Source of the DNA: Bacteroidales bacterium UBA1800
Lineage (GTDB): Bacteria > Bacteroidota > Bacteroidia > Bacteroidales > VadinHA17
Assembly (NCBI GenBank): GCA_002319915.1
Contig: DCFQ01000007.1
Coordinates: 137,401 to 201,400 of the forward strand
DNA: 64,000 nt
Direction: 5' to 3'
Part shown: positions 1-9,688 of the stretch, piece by piece
Numbering within the stretch: the stretch's first letter is position 1
How the letters are laid out: every line of letters starts with the position of its first letter
Translations under genes and position numbers: made by a program
The notes under the pieces: model-generated
The model's database searches: none
What the model was told of the DNA's origin: nothing
What the model saw: the letters and a program-made list of their open reading frames with translations, nothing else

Positions 1-1174
1 TCACTGGATCGGATATATACCCCGGCCTGCCGTTGGTGAGTATCGAAAATGCAAGCATCGTTGCAGCCGAGTTTACGTCACACTCGCATCCACCCACAAG
101 GCCCTCATTGTTGAGTTCGTGAAAGCCGAGGCACGGATAGGCATGGATATGTCCTCCATAAAACCCCCCGAGGCAGTTTATGGTAATCGCGCTTGCCCCG
201 TGTTTCCTGAGGACGCTCTTCATCCCGAGGTACATTGCTGCGGATGTTTCGAGCGTTGCAAACGAGACCCCGGTCGCCTGCCTGGCCTCTTTCTGCCATT
301 TTTCGGCGATACTCCTTGCCTCATCCTTGCCGGCGCTGCTCCAGGCATCACTGACTTCCGAAAACGGAATGAATTCAACCGGCATCATCATGAGCGGAGA
401 GGCGATCTTCGCATTCTGATCCTGGACCGCGAGGATCTTCGATTGCTTCATCCTGGCAATGCAATCATCCGCGGAAAGAAGATCCGGCTTATCGCCCGCT
501 GTTGCCGGCTTCCCGGGAACGGGCGTACGTTTCCTGCGAACCTCCGCGACTGCCTTGCCGAATCCGGCTCCACCTGCGCTCATGCTGAAGTATCCGACTG
601 AAGCCAGAAGATCATTAATATCTGACGAGGCCACAAACCCGACATTTGGCTTGTTCTGCCTGAGGAATGCGGCGTTATAGACAAGGAACCCACCGCTTCC
701 CCCGAACTGGAAATCCACATAGAGGACCGGCTTTCCGGTTTCGGAGATCCGGTTTACCACCTGGTTCCAGCAGTTCATCTGGAAAACGATAAAACCGTCG
801 GCCGGATCCTTCAGGTCCTCCCTGGCAATCTTTCCGGCTTCCTCAGGACCTGAAGCCATCATGGCAATGAACTGATAACCGGGGAATTGTTTCTGCAGCA
901 AACCGGTGAACCTTTCCATGTGGGGCCTGAAGTCGAACCCGGTGTTCGGCCAGTCGGGCTGGTTTTGGACAGGAGCATGCAAAGAATAGATAATTTTGAT
1001 TTTCAGCTTCTTGCCGACAACCGGGACCGGTGCCGCACCGGGAAGGAAAGAGAGAGGGGCGAGAGCGGCGCAGGCTGCACAGAAGCCGCATGACGACAGG
1101 AAACTACGGCGCGACAGGTTTCCAGCCTGCGGTTTTGATGAATTCACGGGTTTAAGGGTGGTGTCGTTTTTCAT
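1..1174 (-). CDS. Tat-exported fucose/arabinose isomerase-family protein (3' end outside window)
   Basis: The frame is open from 1174 to the window edge (391 codons, no stop), so the C-terminus is missing. The N-terminus carries a twin-arginine signal (SRRSFLSS, then a Cys/Ala-rich hydrophobic stretch), which suggests export of a folded protein. The rest reads like the fucose/arabinose isomerase family: an N-terminal Rossmann-like half and a C-terminal block with GGCECDVNSAATM followed by NGRP. This block is equivalent to AACELDICNAITM and SGRP in the cytoplasmic relative at 33455-34861, and its Glu and Asp are the probable metal ligands. An ATG 30 bases upstream at 1204 is an alternative start. 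A periplasmic member of an isomerase family is unusual, and the substrate is unknown. It is transcribed divergently from the CheB/CheR gene. Confidence 0.75.
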   Translation of the reverse strand, partial: MKNDTTLKPVNSSKPQAGNLSRRSFLSSCGFCAACAALAPLSFLPGAAPVPVVGKKLKIKIIYSLHAPVQNQPDWPNTGFDFRPHMERFTGLLQKQFPGYQFIAMMASGPEEAGKIAREDLKDPADGFIVFQMNCWNQVVNRISETGKPVLYVDFQFGGSGGFLVYNAAFLRQNKPNVGFVASSDINDLLASVGYFSMSAGGAGFGKAVAEVRRKRTPVPGKPATAGDKPDLLSADDCIARMKQSKILAVQDQNAKIASPLMMMPVEFIPFSEVSDAWSSAGKDEARSIAEKWQKEARQATGVSFATLETSAAMYLGMKSVLRKHGASAITINCLGGFYGGHIHAYPCLGFHELNNEGLVGGCECDVNSAATMLAFSILTNGRPGYISDPV

Positions 1175-1468
1175 TTTTCCGGAAGATTTAATCAGGTCAG
1201 GCATAAATTGCTTTGTAACGTTGCTTGTCAGAAAACTCATTACCAATTTACAAAACTTTGAAATACCGTATCAGGGTTTTATTTAAGATTTAGTCCGTGA
1301 ACAATATCAGCGAGTGTATGTATTAAGTTAAGAGTAGTTCACTGGTCGCATGAATAATGAGTTCAGAGGTGAGAGTTCAAATAAACCCTCCCTTTTCCGG
1401 ATAATTACAGATATAGTTTAAAGTCCATGACCTAAAGAAATTGTAGCTTTGAAGAAAGTAACGTAATC
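1175..1468. promoter_or_regulatory. divergent intergenic region with a Bacteroidota-type -7 box
   Basis: No gene is visible in this 294-base gap between divergent genes. On the plus strand TAGCTTTG at 1444-1451 matches the Bacteroidota -7 consensus TAnnTTTG and sits 17 bases before the CheB/CheR start codon. A TTTA at 1417-1420 is a weak -33 candidate at slightly long spacing. No convincing minus-strand promoter was found. Confidence 0.4.
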
Positions 1469-4423
1469 ATGGCTAAAATCATTAAAAAACAGGCGGTCCC
1501 GGGGATAAATACCAGGCAGGAAAAGGGGTCCGGCAGCAGGGAAGAAAAAGATTCATTATCAGGGCAGCTGCCGATAGTGGGGATCGGGGCATCAGCCGGA
1601 GGGCTTGAAGCACTCGAACAATTTCTGAGCAATGTACCCGAGCACAGCAACCTGGCATTCGTGGTGGTGCAGCATCTCGATCCCACACGCGAGGATGCAA
1701 TGGCGGAATTGCTTGGCCGCATCACGACTCTTGAGGTTGTCCAGGCAAAGGACAGGCAGACGATCAGGCCCAATACCGCATATATTATTCCCCCGAATAA
1801 GACAATGTCGGTCCACAAAAGGAATTTGTACCTGTTTGAACCGACTGAACCAAGAGGGTTGAGGTTCCCGATCGACTTCTTCCTCCGCTCGCTGGCCGAC
1901 GACCAGCAGGAAGCGGGGATTGGGGTCATCCTTTCGGGAATGGGAACCGACGGAACCCTTGGAGTGCGGGCAATACGGGAAAAATCAGGACTTGTCCTGG
2001 TGCAGAGTCCCGAAACAGCAAAATTCAACAGCATGCCGAGGAGCGTTATCGACGCGGGACTCGCCGATGTAGTTGCGCCCGCCGGCGAGCTTCCGGGGAT
2101 AATCCTGTCGCATGTAAGGCACTACCAGGAAAATGAAATAAAGGCTGAAGCGGATAAAAAGGATAAAAGTGCAATTGAAAAGATCATAATCCTGCTCCGG
2201 GCAAGGACCGGCAACGATTTATCAATGTACAAAAAGAGCACGATCTACAGGAGGATAGAGCGCAGGATGAGCATCCACAAGATCGACAAGATCTCATCAT
2301 ATGTGAGGTTCCTGCAGGAGAACTCCAGGGAGATGGACATACTCTACAAGGAGCTCTTTATCGGGGTCACCTCCTTCTTCCGCGATCCGGGCCAATGGGA
2401 TATGATAAGGCAGAAAGTTCTGCCCTCAATTTTTGCTGAGAGGCCATCAGGCTATATTATCCGTGCCTGGGTTGCCGGGTGTTCGACAGGAGAGGAGGCT
2501 TTCTCCCTTGCCATCCTTTTCAAGGAGTACATTGAATCGATTAAGCCGAATGGCAATTATTCAATGCAGATCTTTGCGACCGACATTGACCCGGAAGCCA
2601 TCAATAAGGCAAGAAAGGGGACATACCCTGCCAATATTACAAATGATGTGTCGCAAGACAGGCTAAACCGCTTCTTTGTACGATCGGAGAACACTTACAG
2701 GATAAATGCCGAGATAAGAGAGATGGTCGTATTTGCGCCTCAGAATATAATTATGCACCCGCCGTTCACCAAGCTCGACATCCTTACCTGCAGGAACCTT
2801 CTCATCTACCTGGATTCCGAAGTTCAGAAGAAGCTCATAGTTCTTTTCCACTACAGCCTTCTTCCTGGGGGGCATTTGATGCTTGGCAATTCCGAAACAA
2901 TAAGCGGTTTCACCAATCTTTTCACACCCATCCAGGCCAAGGTCAGGATCTTCAGGAGGAATGAAGTCGTAGTTTATACTGAACCTGTCGATTTCCCGTC
3001 GTCGTTTGCCCAGACCGGAGCGGCAGGCCAGCCTTTTGCCAGGCTAAAGTCCCCGGTGGAAAACCTTCAGACCTCAGCCGACCAGCTGCTTCTTCAGCAG
3101 TATGTCCCTGCGGCAGTCCTGCTGAATGCCAGGGGGGATATTCTCTATATAAACGGCAGGACCGGCAAGTACCTCGAACCTGCAGCCGGAAAGGCCAACT
3201 GGAATATTTATGCCATGGCAAGGGAAGGGCTCAGAAGCGAGCTCACCAGGTTGCTTCAAAAGGTGGTTAGGCAAAAGAACAGGATCACAGCTCATAACAT
3301 CAGGGTAGGCAGCAACGGGGACATGCAGGCAATTGACCTGACCCTACAATGGATTGAGAAGCCGGAAAGCCTCAGCGGCACGATCCTTTTGATCTTTACC
3401 GAGATCGATTCACCCGCAGAGTTAAAAAAAATACGACTGAAAGGGAAGAATCCGGAAGGCAGTTTACGTTTATCGGAGCTGGAGATGGAACTCCAGCGTG
3501 CCAGGGAAGAGCAGCAGGCAGCATTGGAAGAGATGCAGACCTCGCAGGAGGAGCTGACTTCTTCAAATGAAGAATTGCAGTCAACCAATGAGGAGCTCCA
3601 GTCGGCCAATGAGGAACTCACAACATCTAAGGAAGAGATGCAGAGCCTCAATGAGGAGCTTCAGACGGTAAACGTCGAGCTGCAATCAAAGCTGGATGAA
3701 TTGTCGCGGGCCAACAATGATATGAAAAACCTTCTCAACAGCACCGACATTGCAACGTTATTCCTTGATAATTGGCTTAATATCAGAAGATATACTACAC
3801 AGGTATCGAAGATCATCAAGGTTATTCCGGGTGATATTGGCCGGCCGGTCACAGATCTCACTACTGACCTCGAGTACCCAGAACTGACAGGGGATGCAAA
3901 CCAGGTCCTGCTTACGCTCATTACCTCAGAAAAAGCCGTTTCGACATCCAAAGGCATTTGGTATAATGTCCGGATCATGCCATACAGGACTATTGAATCG
4001 AAGATCGACGGGGTGGTCATAACCTTCACTGACATTACAAAGGCAAAAAAGCTGGAGTTGTGCTATAATAGGGTCATGTCAATTCTTGATACGATGATAA
4101 TATCAAATGCAGAAATTGTTATTGGCTTATCAACGGACGGGAAAATTACAGAGTTTAACAACGCCGCCGGAACATACTTTGGAAAAACCAGGGAAGAAGT
4201 ACTGAATCAGCACTTTATAAAGACGTTTGTACCGGCTCCTTTACAAAAGGAAGCCGAACAGGCCTTCAAGGGGATAATTGCCAAAAATGACACCGGGAAG
4301 ATCAAAATAAAGGTCAAAAGTGCGGGGGACAAGACGAGGACAATATCCCTGACCATTAATAGCTTTCTTGATAATTCGGGGAGAATTGCAGGTGTAATAG
4401 TTCTTGGCACTAACTCAGTTTAA
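1469..4423 (+). CDS. CheB-CheR-PAS fusion protein
   Basis: The protein has 984 residues. The CheB methylesterase domain (about 30-220) shows the catalytic set: Ser42 in GASAGG, His69 in QHLDP and Asp161 in MGTDG. It lacks a receiver domain. The CheR methyltransferase domain follows (about 235-490) with the SAM motif GCSTGEE near residue 336, then ATDID and CRNLLIY. A long coiled coil rich in EEL heptads (about 665-755) leads into two PAS-like domains. CheB/CheR normally remove and add methyl groups on chemoreceptors, but no receptor, CheA or CheW is seen here. Such fusions are common next to PAS kinases and are thought to act in signalling other than classical chemotaxis. The histidine kinase begins 7 bases downstream, so the two are probably co-translated. 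Confidence 0.93.
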   Translation: MAKIIKKQAVPGINTRQEKGSGSREEKDSLSGQLPIVGIGASAGGLEALEQFLSNVPEHSNLAFVVVQHLDPTREDAMAELLGRITTLEVVQAKDRQTIRPNTAYIIPPNKTMSVHKRNLYLFEPTEPRGLRFPIDFFLRSLADDQQEAGIGVILSGMGTDGTLGVRAIREKSGLVLVQSPETAKFNSMPRSVIDAGLADVVAPAGELPGIILSHVRHYQENEIKAEADKKDKSAIEKIIILLRARTGNDLSMYKKSTIYRRIERRMSIHKIDKISSYVRFLQENSREMDILYKELFIGVTSFFRDPGQWDMIRQKVLPSIFAERPSGYIIRAWVAGCSTGEEAFSLAILFKEYIESIKPNGNYSMQIFATDIDPEAINKARKGTYPANITNDVSQDRLNRFFVRSENTYRINAEIREMVVFAPQNIIMHPPFTKLDILTCRNLLIYLDSEVQKKLIVLFHYSLLPGGHLMLGNSETISGFTNLFTPIQAKVRIFRRNEVVVYTEPVDFPSSFAQTGAAGQPFARLKSPVENLQTSADQLLLQQYVPAAVLLNARGDILYINGRTGKYLEPAAGKANWNIYAMAREGLRSELTRLLQKVVRQKNRITAHNIRVGSNGDMQAIDLTLQWIEKPESLSGTILLIFTEIDSPAELKKIRLKGKNPEGSLRLSELEMELQRAREEQQAALEEMQTSQEELTSSNEELQSTNEELQSANEELTTSKEEMQSLNEELQTVNVELQSKLDELSRANNDMKNLLNSTDIATLFLDNWLNIRRYTTQVSKIIKVIPGDIGRPVTDLTTDLEYPELTGDANQVLLTLITSEKAVSTSKGIWYNVRIMPYRTIESKIDGVVITFTDITKAKKLELCYNRVMSILDTMIISNAEIVIGLSTDGKITEFNNAAGTYFGKTREEVLNQHFIKTFVPAPLQKEAEQAFKGIIAKNDTGKIKIKVKSAGDKTRTISLTINSFLDNSGRIAGVIVLGTNSV

Positions 4424-4430
4424 ATGCATT

Positions 4431-6836
4431 ATGAAGAAAAATCGGAGCTTGGGGAAGAAAAAGGAGGATTTAACCACAAAGGACGAAGGACGGTTGGATG
4501 GTGCAGCGAGGAATTCAGCCCAGGAAAAGGAGGCCGGGGAGAGCCCTGAGAATCTCCTGCAGGAGCTACGGGTTCACAAGATCGAGCTTGAGCTTCAAAA
4601 TGAAGAACTCCTGGGCGTAAAGGATGAGCTGGAGTCTTCTATAAAAAAGTATGATGATTTCTATGAGTTTGCACCGATTGCATATTGTGCATTCGATCGC
4701 AAGGGAATGATACTGGAAGCAAGCCTGACCACTACCACTATCCTTAATGTACCGCGCTCATTGCTGGTGGGCAGGTACTTCAGTGAATACCTTACCAGGG
4801 ATTCAATAGATAGTTTCAAAACCCTGCTGGCGAAGGTATTTTCTGATAATGCCAAGGCATCGTGCCAGCTAAGGCTGCGTAAGGTGGATGAGAGCAGGCT
4901 GTCCGCATTTGTACAGTGCAGCGCACCGGTCACCGCGAACAAATGCCTTGCGGTGATATCCGACATCTCTGAAATAATCAGGCTGGAAGAACAGAAACAT
5001 TTAAGCGAGGAAAAATTCAGGATCATCAGCACCAGTACTCCCGATCATATTATCATGCAGGATAAGGAGCTCCGGTATTTATGGGTCCTGAATCCCCAGC
5101 TTGGACTTTCTGCCGATGAAATGATCGGCAAAACAGATTTTGAAATTATCGAAAGGGAAGACGCTCAGAAACTTTCAATTCTAAAGCGCAGAGTTATCCA
5201 GACAGGTATAAGGGAGAACTTCAGTACATCGATCACTGACAGGAATGGCGTCACAAATTACTTTGAGGGCTCCTATCTCCCGTTCCGTGATTCGAAGGAT
5301 AATATAGAAGGCCTGATCGGTTATGTAAGGAATGTTACCGAGAGGGTCAGTGTTGCCAATGAACTTTCGCAAACCAAGAACTACCTGGAACAGCTTATCA
5401 ATTTTGCGAATGCCCCGATAATTGTCTGGAATCCGGCATCTGAAATTGTCCTCTTCAACAAGGCATTTGAAAGGCTAACCGGGTATGAGGCAGCTGAGGT
5501 CACAGGTGAAAGGCTTGACCTGCTTTTACCAAACGAGTCATTGGGGAAATCAAGGGATAAGATAAGGCAAACCCTCGAAGGAGATTTCTGGGAGAGCATT
5601 GAGATCCCCATCCTGTGCAAAAACGGTGAGATAAAAATAGTCCTCTGGAATTCGGCCAATATTTATGAAAACGGCGGCAGGACCCTGATCTCGACAATTG
5701 CCCAGGGGAACGACATTACACAGAGAAAGCAGGCTGAGACGGAATTGAGAGAATCGAGGAGGAAGCTGGAGCTTGCCCTCGAAAAGGGGAATATCGGAAT
5801 CTGGGAATATGATATTGAACGCGATAACCTCAGTCTGGATAACCGCATGAAGGAAATGCTGGGCATACCCCACGGGGATTTTGACGGATCATTAAGATCG
5901 TTTGAAAGATTCATAATGGACGAGGACCTTGCACAACTGAGGGAGTCATTCCGCAGAACCATTGAGAAAGGAAGATCATTTGAGACGGTTATCAGGATCA
6001 ATTCGAGGCGAAGGCTGAAGAAATACCTTACGCTTAAGGGTAAACGGTATCGTGAGGAGAATGAATCCCTGAAGCTGATCGGTGTGGGAATTGACATAAC
6101 CGAAATGCAGAGGGGTGCTGAAAAAGCCATGTTTAAGATCAATGCGGAACTTGCACGATCGAACAAGGAGCTGGAACAGTTTGCGTATGTTGCATCACAC
6201 GACCTCCAGGAGCCCCTCCGGATGGTCTCAAGCTTTACCCAGCTGCTTGCCCAGAAGTACAATGACAAGCTTGACAAGGATGCCCACGAATACATAGGCT
6301 TTGCAGTGGACGGCTCAAAGCGGATGTATGACCTTATTAACGGCCTGCTTGCATACTCGAGAGTCAATTCAAAGGGTAAGGAATTTGAAAGCACCGATCT
6401 AAACAGTGTCCTTGATGAGGTGAAGAGAAATCTCAGAATCAAGATCGAGACCACCGGTGCCATAATTGAAAAGACCGGCCTACCGGTCATTCAAGCTGAC
6501 GGGAACCAGATGCTCCAGCTGTTCCAGAACCTTGTTTCAAATGGCATCAAATTCAGCAGCGGACCACCCAGGATCACCATAGGTTCTAAGGAATACACAA
6601 ACCACTGGGTGTTTTCAGTAAGGGATGAAGGGATTGGCATTGATCCCCAATATTTTGAAAGGATCTTCCAGATCTTCCAAAGGCTCCTGCCAAGGGAAGA
6701 ATACGAGGGGACAGGTATAGGACTCGCCATCTGCAGGCGGATTGTGGAACGCCACGGCGGCCATATCTGGGTGGAATCCCAGCCCGGAAAGGGATCAATT
6801 TTCTGGTTCTCGATACGAAAGGATCTTACGGATTAA
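4431..6836 (+). CDS. multi-PAS sensor histidine kinase
   Basis: About 801 residues with no transmembrane segment, hence probably a cytosolic sensor. A basic N-terminus and short coiled coil precede four PAS-like domains (roughly 60-180, 190-310, 315-440 and 445-560). Next come a HisKA domain with the phospho-acceptor His in [11 protein letters not shown] (about residue 589) and an HATPase_c domain with N, G1 (DEGIGI) and G2 ([12 protein letters not shown]) boxes. No receiver domain is attached and no response regulator is adjacent, so the phosphotransfer partner is unknown. The frame is open further upstream (to 4404), but the ATG at 4431, 7 bases after the CheB/CheR stop, is the likely start. 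It probably forms one transcription unit with the CheB/CheR fusion. Confidence 0.92.
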   Translation: MKKNRSLGKKKEDLTTKDEGRLDGAARNSAQEKEAGESPENLLQELRVHKIELELQNEELLGVKDELESSIKKYDDFYEFAPIAYCAFDRKGMILEASLTTTTILNVPRSLLVGRYFSEYLTRDSIDSFKTLLAKVFSDNAKASCQLRLRKVDESRLSAFVQCSAPVTANKCLAVISDISEIIRLEEQKHLSEEKFRIISTSTPDHIIMQDKELRYLWVLNPQLGLSADEMIGKTDFEIIEREDAQKLSILKRRVIQTGIRENFSTSITDRNGVTNYFEGSYLPFRDSKDNIEGLIGYVRNVTERVSVANELSQTKNYLEQLINFANAPIIVWNPASEIVLFNKAFERLTGYEAAEVTGERLDLLLPNESLGKSRDKIRQTLEGDFWESIEIPILCKNGEIKIVLWNSANIYENGGRTLISTIAQGNDITQRKQAETELRESRRKLELALEKGNIGIWEYDIERDNLSLDNRMKEMLGIPHGDFDGSLRSFERFIMDEDLAQLRESFRRTIEKGRSFETVIRINSRRRLKKYLTLKGKRYREENESLKLIGVGIDITEMQRGAEKAMFKINAELARSNKELEQFAYVASHDLQEPLRMVSSFTQLLAQKYNDKLDKDAHEYIGFAVDGSKRMYDLINGLLAYSRVNSKGKEFESTDLNSVLDEVKRNLRIKIETTGAIIEKTGLPVIQADGNQMLQLFQNLVSNGIKFSSGPPRITIGSKEYTNHWVFSVRDEGIGIDPQYFERIFQIFQRLLPREEYEGTGIGLAICRRIVERHGGHIWVESQPGKGSIFWFSIRKDLTD

Positions 6837-6839
6837 GAA

Positions 6840-6990
6840 CTTACACAGATCCCGATAGCTATCGGGACCCAGAGGCCCCCTCAGTGTCCTCCGTGTCTTC
6901 TACGCGCTCTCCTTGAAAGTTCTTAAAAGCTTCTCCGGTTTCAACCTTGCCTTCTCCATCGGTGTCTTCCCTGCCTACCGGCAGGCAGGT
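6840..6990. repeat. composite intergenic repeat with nested palindromes
   Basis: The 299-base gap before the efflux operon holds no gene. It starts with TTACACAGA, the core of a repeat found at four other places in the window. It then contains the perfect palindrome CCCGATAGCTATCGGG (6851-6866) and, at 6970-6989, CCTGCC-TACC-GGCAGG followed by CAGG. Flanking text such as GTGTCCTCCGTGTC resembles the CACGGAG arm at 54523-54529. The picture is one dispersed repeat interrupted by small palindromic insertions. A role in termination is possible but not shown. Confidence 0.6.
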
Positions 6991-7135
6991 CCGTGCTCTC
7001 CATGAAACAAAAATCTCAAATTTTCAGACTCCGTTAAACAAAACCGGCGGATGCAATGTTATTGACATTTGCATTTAAGAAGATTCGCCGGAGATGTGAA
7101 AGTTATTCCGGAAAACATAATAAGTCAGTATCCTA

Positions 7136-8503
7136 ATGAAAATGAGATTGCCGGTTGGTAGAGCCATACTTTTTACAGCCATATTCCAGCTCACTGTCCT
7201 GAATATGGTACATGCACAGGAGAGCGGCGCAATCATTATTGACAGTGCAACCGTGACGGATTGCATAAAGTATGCATTTAAGAATCAACCGCTGGTCAGG
7301 CAGCTGAAGCTTGATGAGGAGCTGGCCAGGCAGGACATAAGGATAGCTCTTTCAGACTGGCTGCCTCAGCTTAACGCTTCGGGAAGCCTGCAGAAGAACC
7401 TGAAGCTCCCGGTAATCTACCTGCCCAATTTTTCAGACCTGACGGGGCCGAAAATGCCGGTAACCACTGGTGTGAATTATAACTCAGGCATATCCTTCAA
7501 CCTTAGCCAGGCAATCTTCAACAGGGATGTGTATATTGCGGGTTCGACTGCCCCCCTCGTAAGGAAGCAGGCAACCCAGACTACAAAGAGCGCCCTTACG
7601 GACCTCGTTGTCCAGATCAGCAAGGCATACTATGACGTCCTGCTTTCGGTTGAACAGCTGGGGATAATCCAGGAGGATATCGACAGGCTGACTAAAAGCC
7701 AGCACGATGCGCTAGCGAGCTTCCAGAGCGGGATCACTGACAATATTGATTACAAGCGGGCTACGATCTCGTTAAATAACGCAATCGCGGAAAAACGGGG
7801 TGCAGAAGAGGCTATCAAAAGCAAGATAAGCGTGCTAAAGCAGCTGATGGGCTATCCCGACAACAAGGAGCTGCCTTTGAAGAACAACCATGCTTCCATG
7901 AGAAGCGGGATATTGCTCGATACACTCCAGGTTCCTGATTTCAATGGACGGATCGAATATCAGCTGCTGAAAACGAATATCAGCCTGCAGCGTGCAAATA
8001 TCCTTTACAATAAGCTCAGTTTCCTTCCAAACCTTTCAGGATTTGCAGATTACAATATCAATTACCAGAATGACCAGTTCAGCACCCTTTACAATAAATC
8101 TTTCCCAAATTCGGCAATCGGGCTGACCATCGGGCTGCCGATTTTCCAGGGAACCAAAAGGATGCAGAACATCAGGAAGGCAAGGCTGGGATATGAACGG
8201 CTCTCCCTCGATACACTCAGGCTGAGGGACCAGATCAGCTCGGAGTATGTCCAGGCAATGGCCGGATACAAAAGTTATCTTGCAGCGTACAGGGAAACAC
8301 TAAAGAACGTGGATATCGCCAGGGAGGTATACAATACGATCAGGCTTCAGTACAGCCAGGGTATCAAGGCGTACATCGAGGTTATTGTTTCTGAAGCCGA
8401 TCTTATGTCGGCCAGGATCAATAACCTGAATGCCCTTTACACCCTTATGTTCAGCAAGCTTGACGTGGAGCGGGCCCTGGGAAGGATTTCAGTCGATTAC
8501 TAA
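7136..8503 (+). CDS. TolC-family outer-membrane efflux protein
   Basis: 455 residues with an N-terminal signal peptide ending near VHAQE. Two long helical outer-membrane-efflux-protein repeats follow (about 40-220 and 250-440), rich in Q, N and A and with the usual internal duplication. It is the outer-membrane duct of a tripartite pump. The adaptor gene starts 20 bases downstream and the inner-membrane RND pump follows, so the three form one operon. The length is normal for the family. The exported compound cannot be told from the sequence. Confidence 0.92.
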   Translation: MKMRLPVGRAILFTAIFQLTVLNMVHAQESGAIIIDSATVTDCIKYAFKNQPLVRQLKLDEELARQDIRIALSDWLPQLNASGSLQKNLKLPVIYLPNFSDLTGPKMPVTTGVNYNSGISFNLSQAIFNRDVYIAGSTAPLVRKQATQTTKSALTDLVVQISKAYYDVLLSVEQLGIIQEDIDRLTKSQHDALASFQSGITDNIDYKRATISLNNAIAEKRGAEEAIKSKISVLKQLMGYPDNKELPLKNNHASMRSGILLDTLQVPDFNGRIEYQLLKTNISLQRANILYNKLSFLPNLSGFADYNINYQNDQFSTLYNKSFPNSAIGLTIGLPIFQGTKRMQNIRKARLGYERLSLDTLRLRDQISSEYVQAMAGYKSYLAAYRETLKNVDIAREVYNTIRLQYSQGIKAYIEVIVSEADLMSARINNLNALYTLMFSKLDVERALGRISVDY

Positions 8504-8523
8504 TCATTTAATTCAGTTTTCCA

Positions 8524-9678
8524 ATGAACAAGAAAATCACCATAATTTTTCTGACAGGTGCACTCGCCCTGGCATCAGGATCATGCACCAGGAGCAAGGC
8601 TCCGATGCAGCAGCAGGCTGCAGTGCAGGTCGGTGCATATACGGTAAGCGCCAGGAAAGTGTCATATTATGATTCTTATCCCGGGACTGTGGCGGCATTG
8701 AACCAGACCGAGATACACAGCCAGGTGAGCGGGTATGTGACCGGGATCTTTTTCAGGGAAGGATCACATATCTCAAAAGGACAGAAGCTCTACGAGATTG
8801 ACAGGACAAAGTACCTGGCTGCCTTCAACCAGGCAAAGGCAAACGTGGGCATTGCGGAGGCTAACCAGGTCAAAGCCCGCAGGGATGCCGACAGGTACAC
8901 GGCCCTCAATGAACAGAATGCCGTCGCCCGCCAGGTCTACGATGATGCGATCACGAACCTGGAGAATGCGAAAATGCAGGTCATTGCTGCCAGTGCCGCA
9001 GTGATCAGCGCACAAACCGATTACAACTATTCACAGATCACAGCTCCGTATTCGGGGACCATAGGGTTCTCATCCGTAAAGACAGGCGCCTACATAGTTC
9101 CCGGGCAAACATTGCTCACGACAATCTCATCGAACGACCCGGTCGGTGTCGATTTCATTGTCGATGAAAAATCAATCCCGGAGTTTGCCTCTCTCAGGGA
9201 GAAGGAGGTGAAGGAGAGCAAATCAGACCCGGACTCAACATTCGGGCTGGTACTGCCCGACAACACCAATTATGGATACTTCGGGAGGATAAGCGTAATT
9301 GACAGGGCAGTGGATAACCAGTCGGGGACAATAAAAATACGCCTTGTATTCCCAAACAAGGATGAGATTCTCAAGCCGGGAATGAATTGCGGGGTAAGGG
9401 TCCTCAACAGCGGATCCGGCGAGCACCTGGTGGTACCCTATAAGGCGCTCATTGAGCAGATGAGCGAGTATTTCGTCTACAGGATCGACAGCGGCAGAGT
9501 AAAAATAGCAAAGATCGAACCGGGACTCGTCCTGGGGCAATTCATCGAGGTAAAGAAGGGGCTCAGTCCCGGCGACAATATAGTTGTGGACGGGATACAG
9601 AAGGTTTTTAACGGATCAAGGGTGCTGACAGCCGCCAATAATCCCGGGGGACAGGCTCCTGCCGGGCAGTCAAAATAA
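8524..9678 (+). CDS. RND efflux periplasmic adaptor (membrane fusion) lipoprotein
   Basis: 384 residues. The signal peptide ends in a lipobox-like LASGSC, so it is probably lipid-anchored in the periplasm. The order is as in AcrA/MexA-type adaptors: a biotinyl-lipoyl-like hairpin half (about 60-90), a coiled-coil hairpin (about 95-165), the second lipoyl half with QITAPYSGTIGFSSV (near 175), then beta-barrel and membrane-proximal domains. It connects the RND pump to the TolC-like duct. The pump gene starts 10 bases downstream. Confidence 0.93.
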   Translation: MNKKITIIFLTGALALASGSCTRSKAPMQQQAAVQVGAYTVSARKVSYYDSYPGTVAALNQTEIHSQVSGYVTGIFFREGSHISKGQKLYEIDRTKYLAAFNQAKANVGIAEANQVKARRDADRYTALNEQNAVARQVYDDAITNLENAKMQVIAASAAVISAQTDYNYSQITAPYSGTIGFSSVKTGAYIVPGQTLLTTISSNDPVGVDFIVDEKSIPEFASLREKEVKESKSDPDSTFGLVLPDNTNYGYFGRISVIDRAVDNQSGTIKIRLVFPNKDEILKPGMNCGVRVLNSGSGEHLVVPYKALIEQMSEYFVYRIDSGRVKIAKIEPGLVLGQFIEVKKGLSPGDNIVVDGIQKVFNGSRVLTAANNPGGQAPAGQSK

Positions 9679-9688
9679 ATCGTTTGCC

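Noticed and set aside
4466..4500. resemblance of CCACAAAGGACGAAGGAC in the kinase start to the ACAAAGG repeat
   Set aside because: The match is short and lies in coding sequence that reads normally, so it may be chance.
5663..6490. 275-residue open frame on the minus strand inside the histidine kinase
   Set aside because: It mirrors the kinase reading frame, is rich in Ser and Leu without domain motifs, and the plus-strand frame has clear PAS and HisKA motifs.
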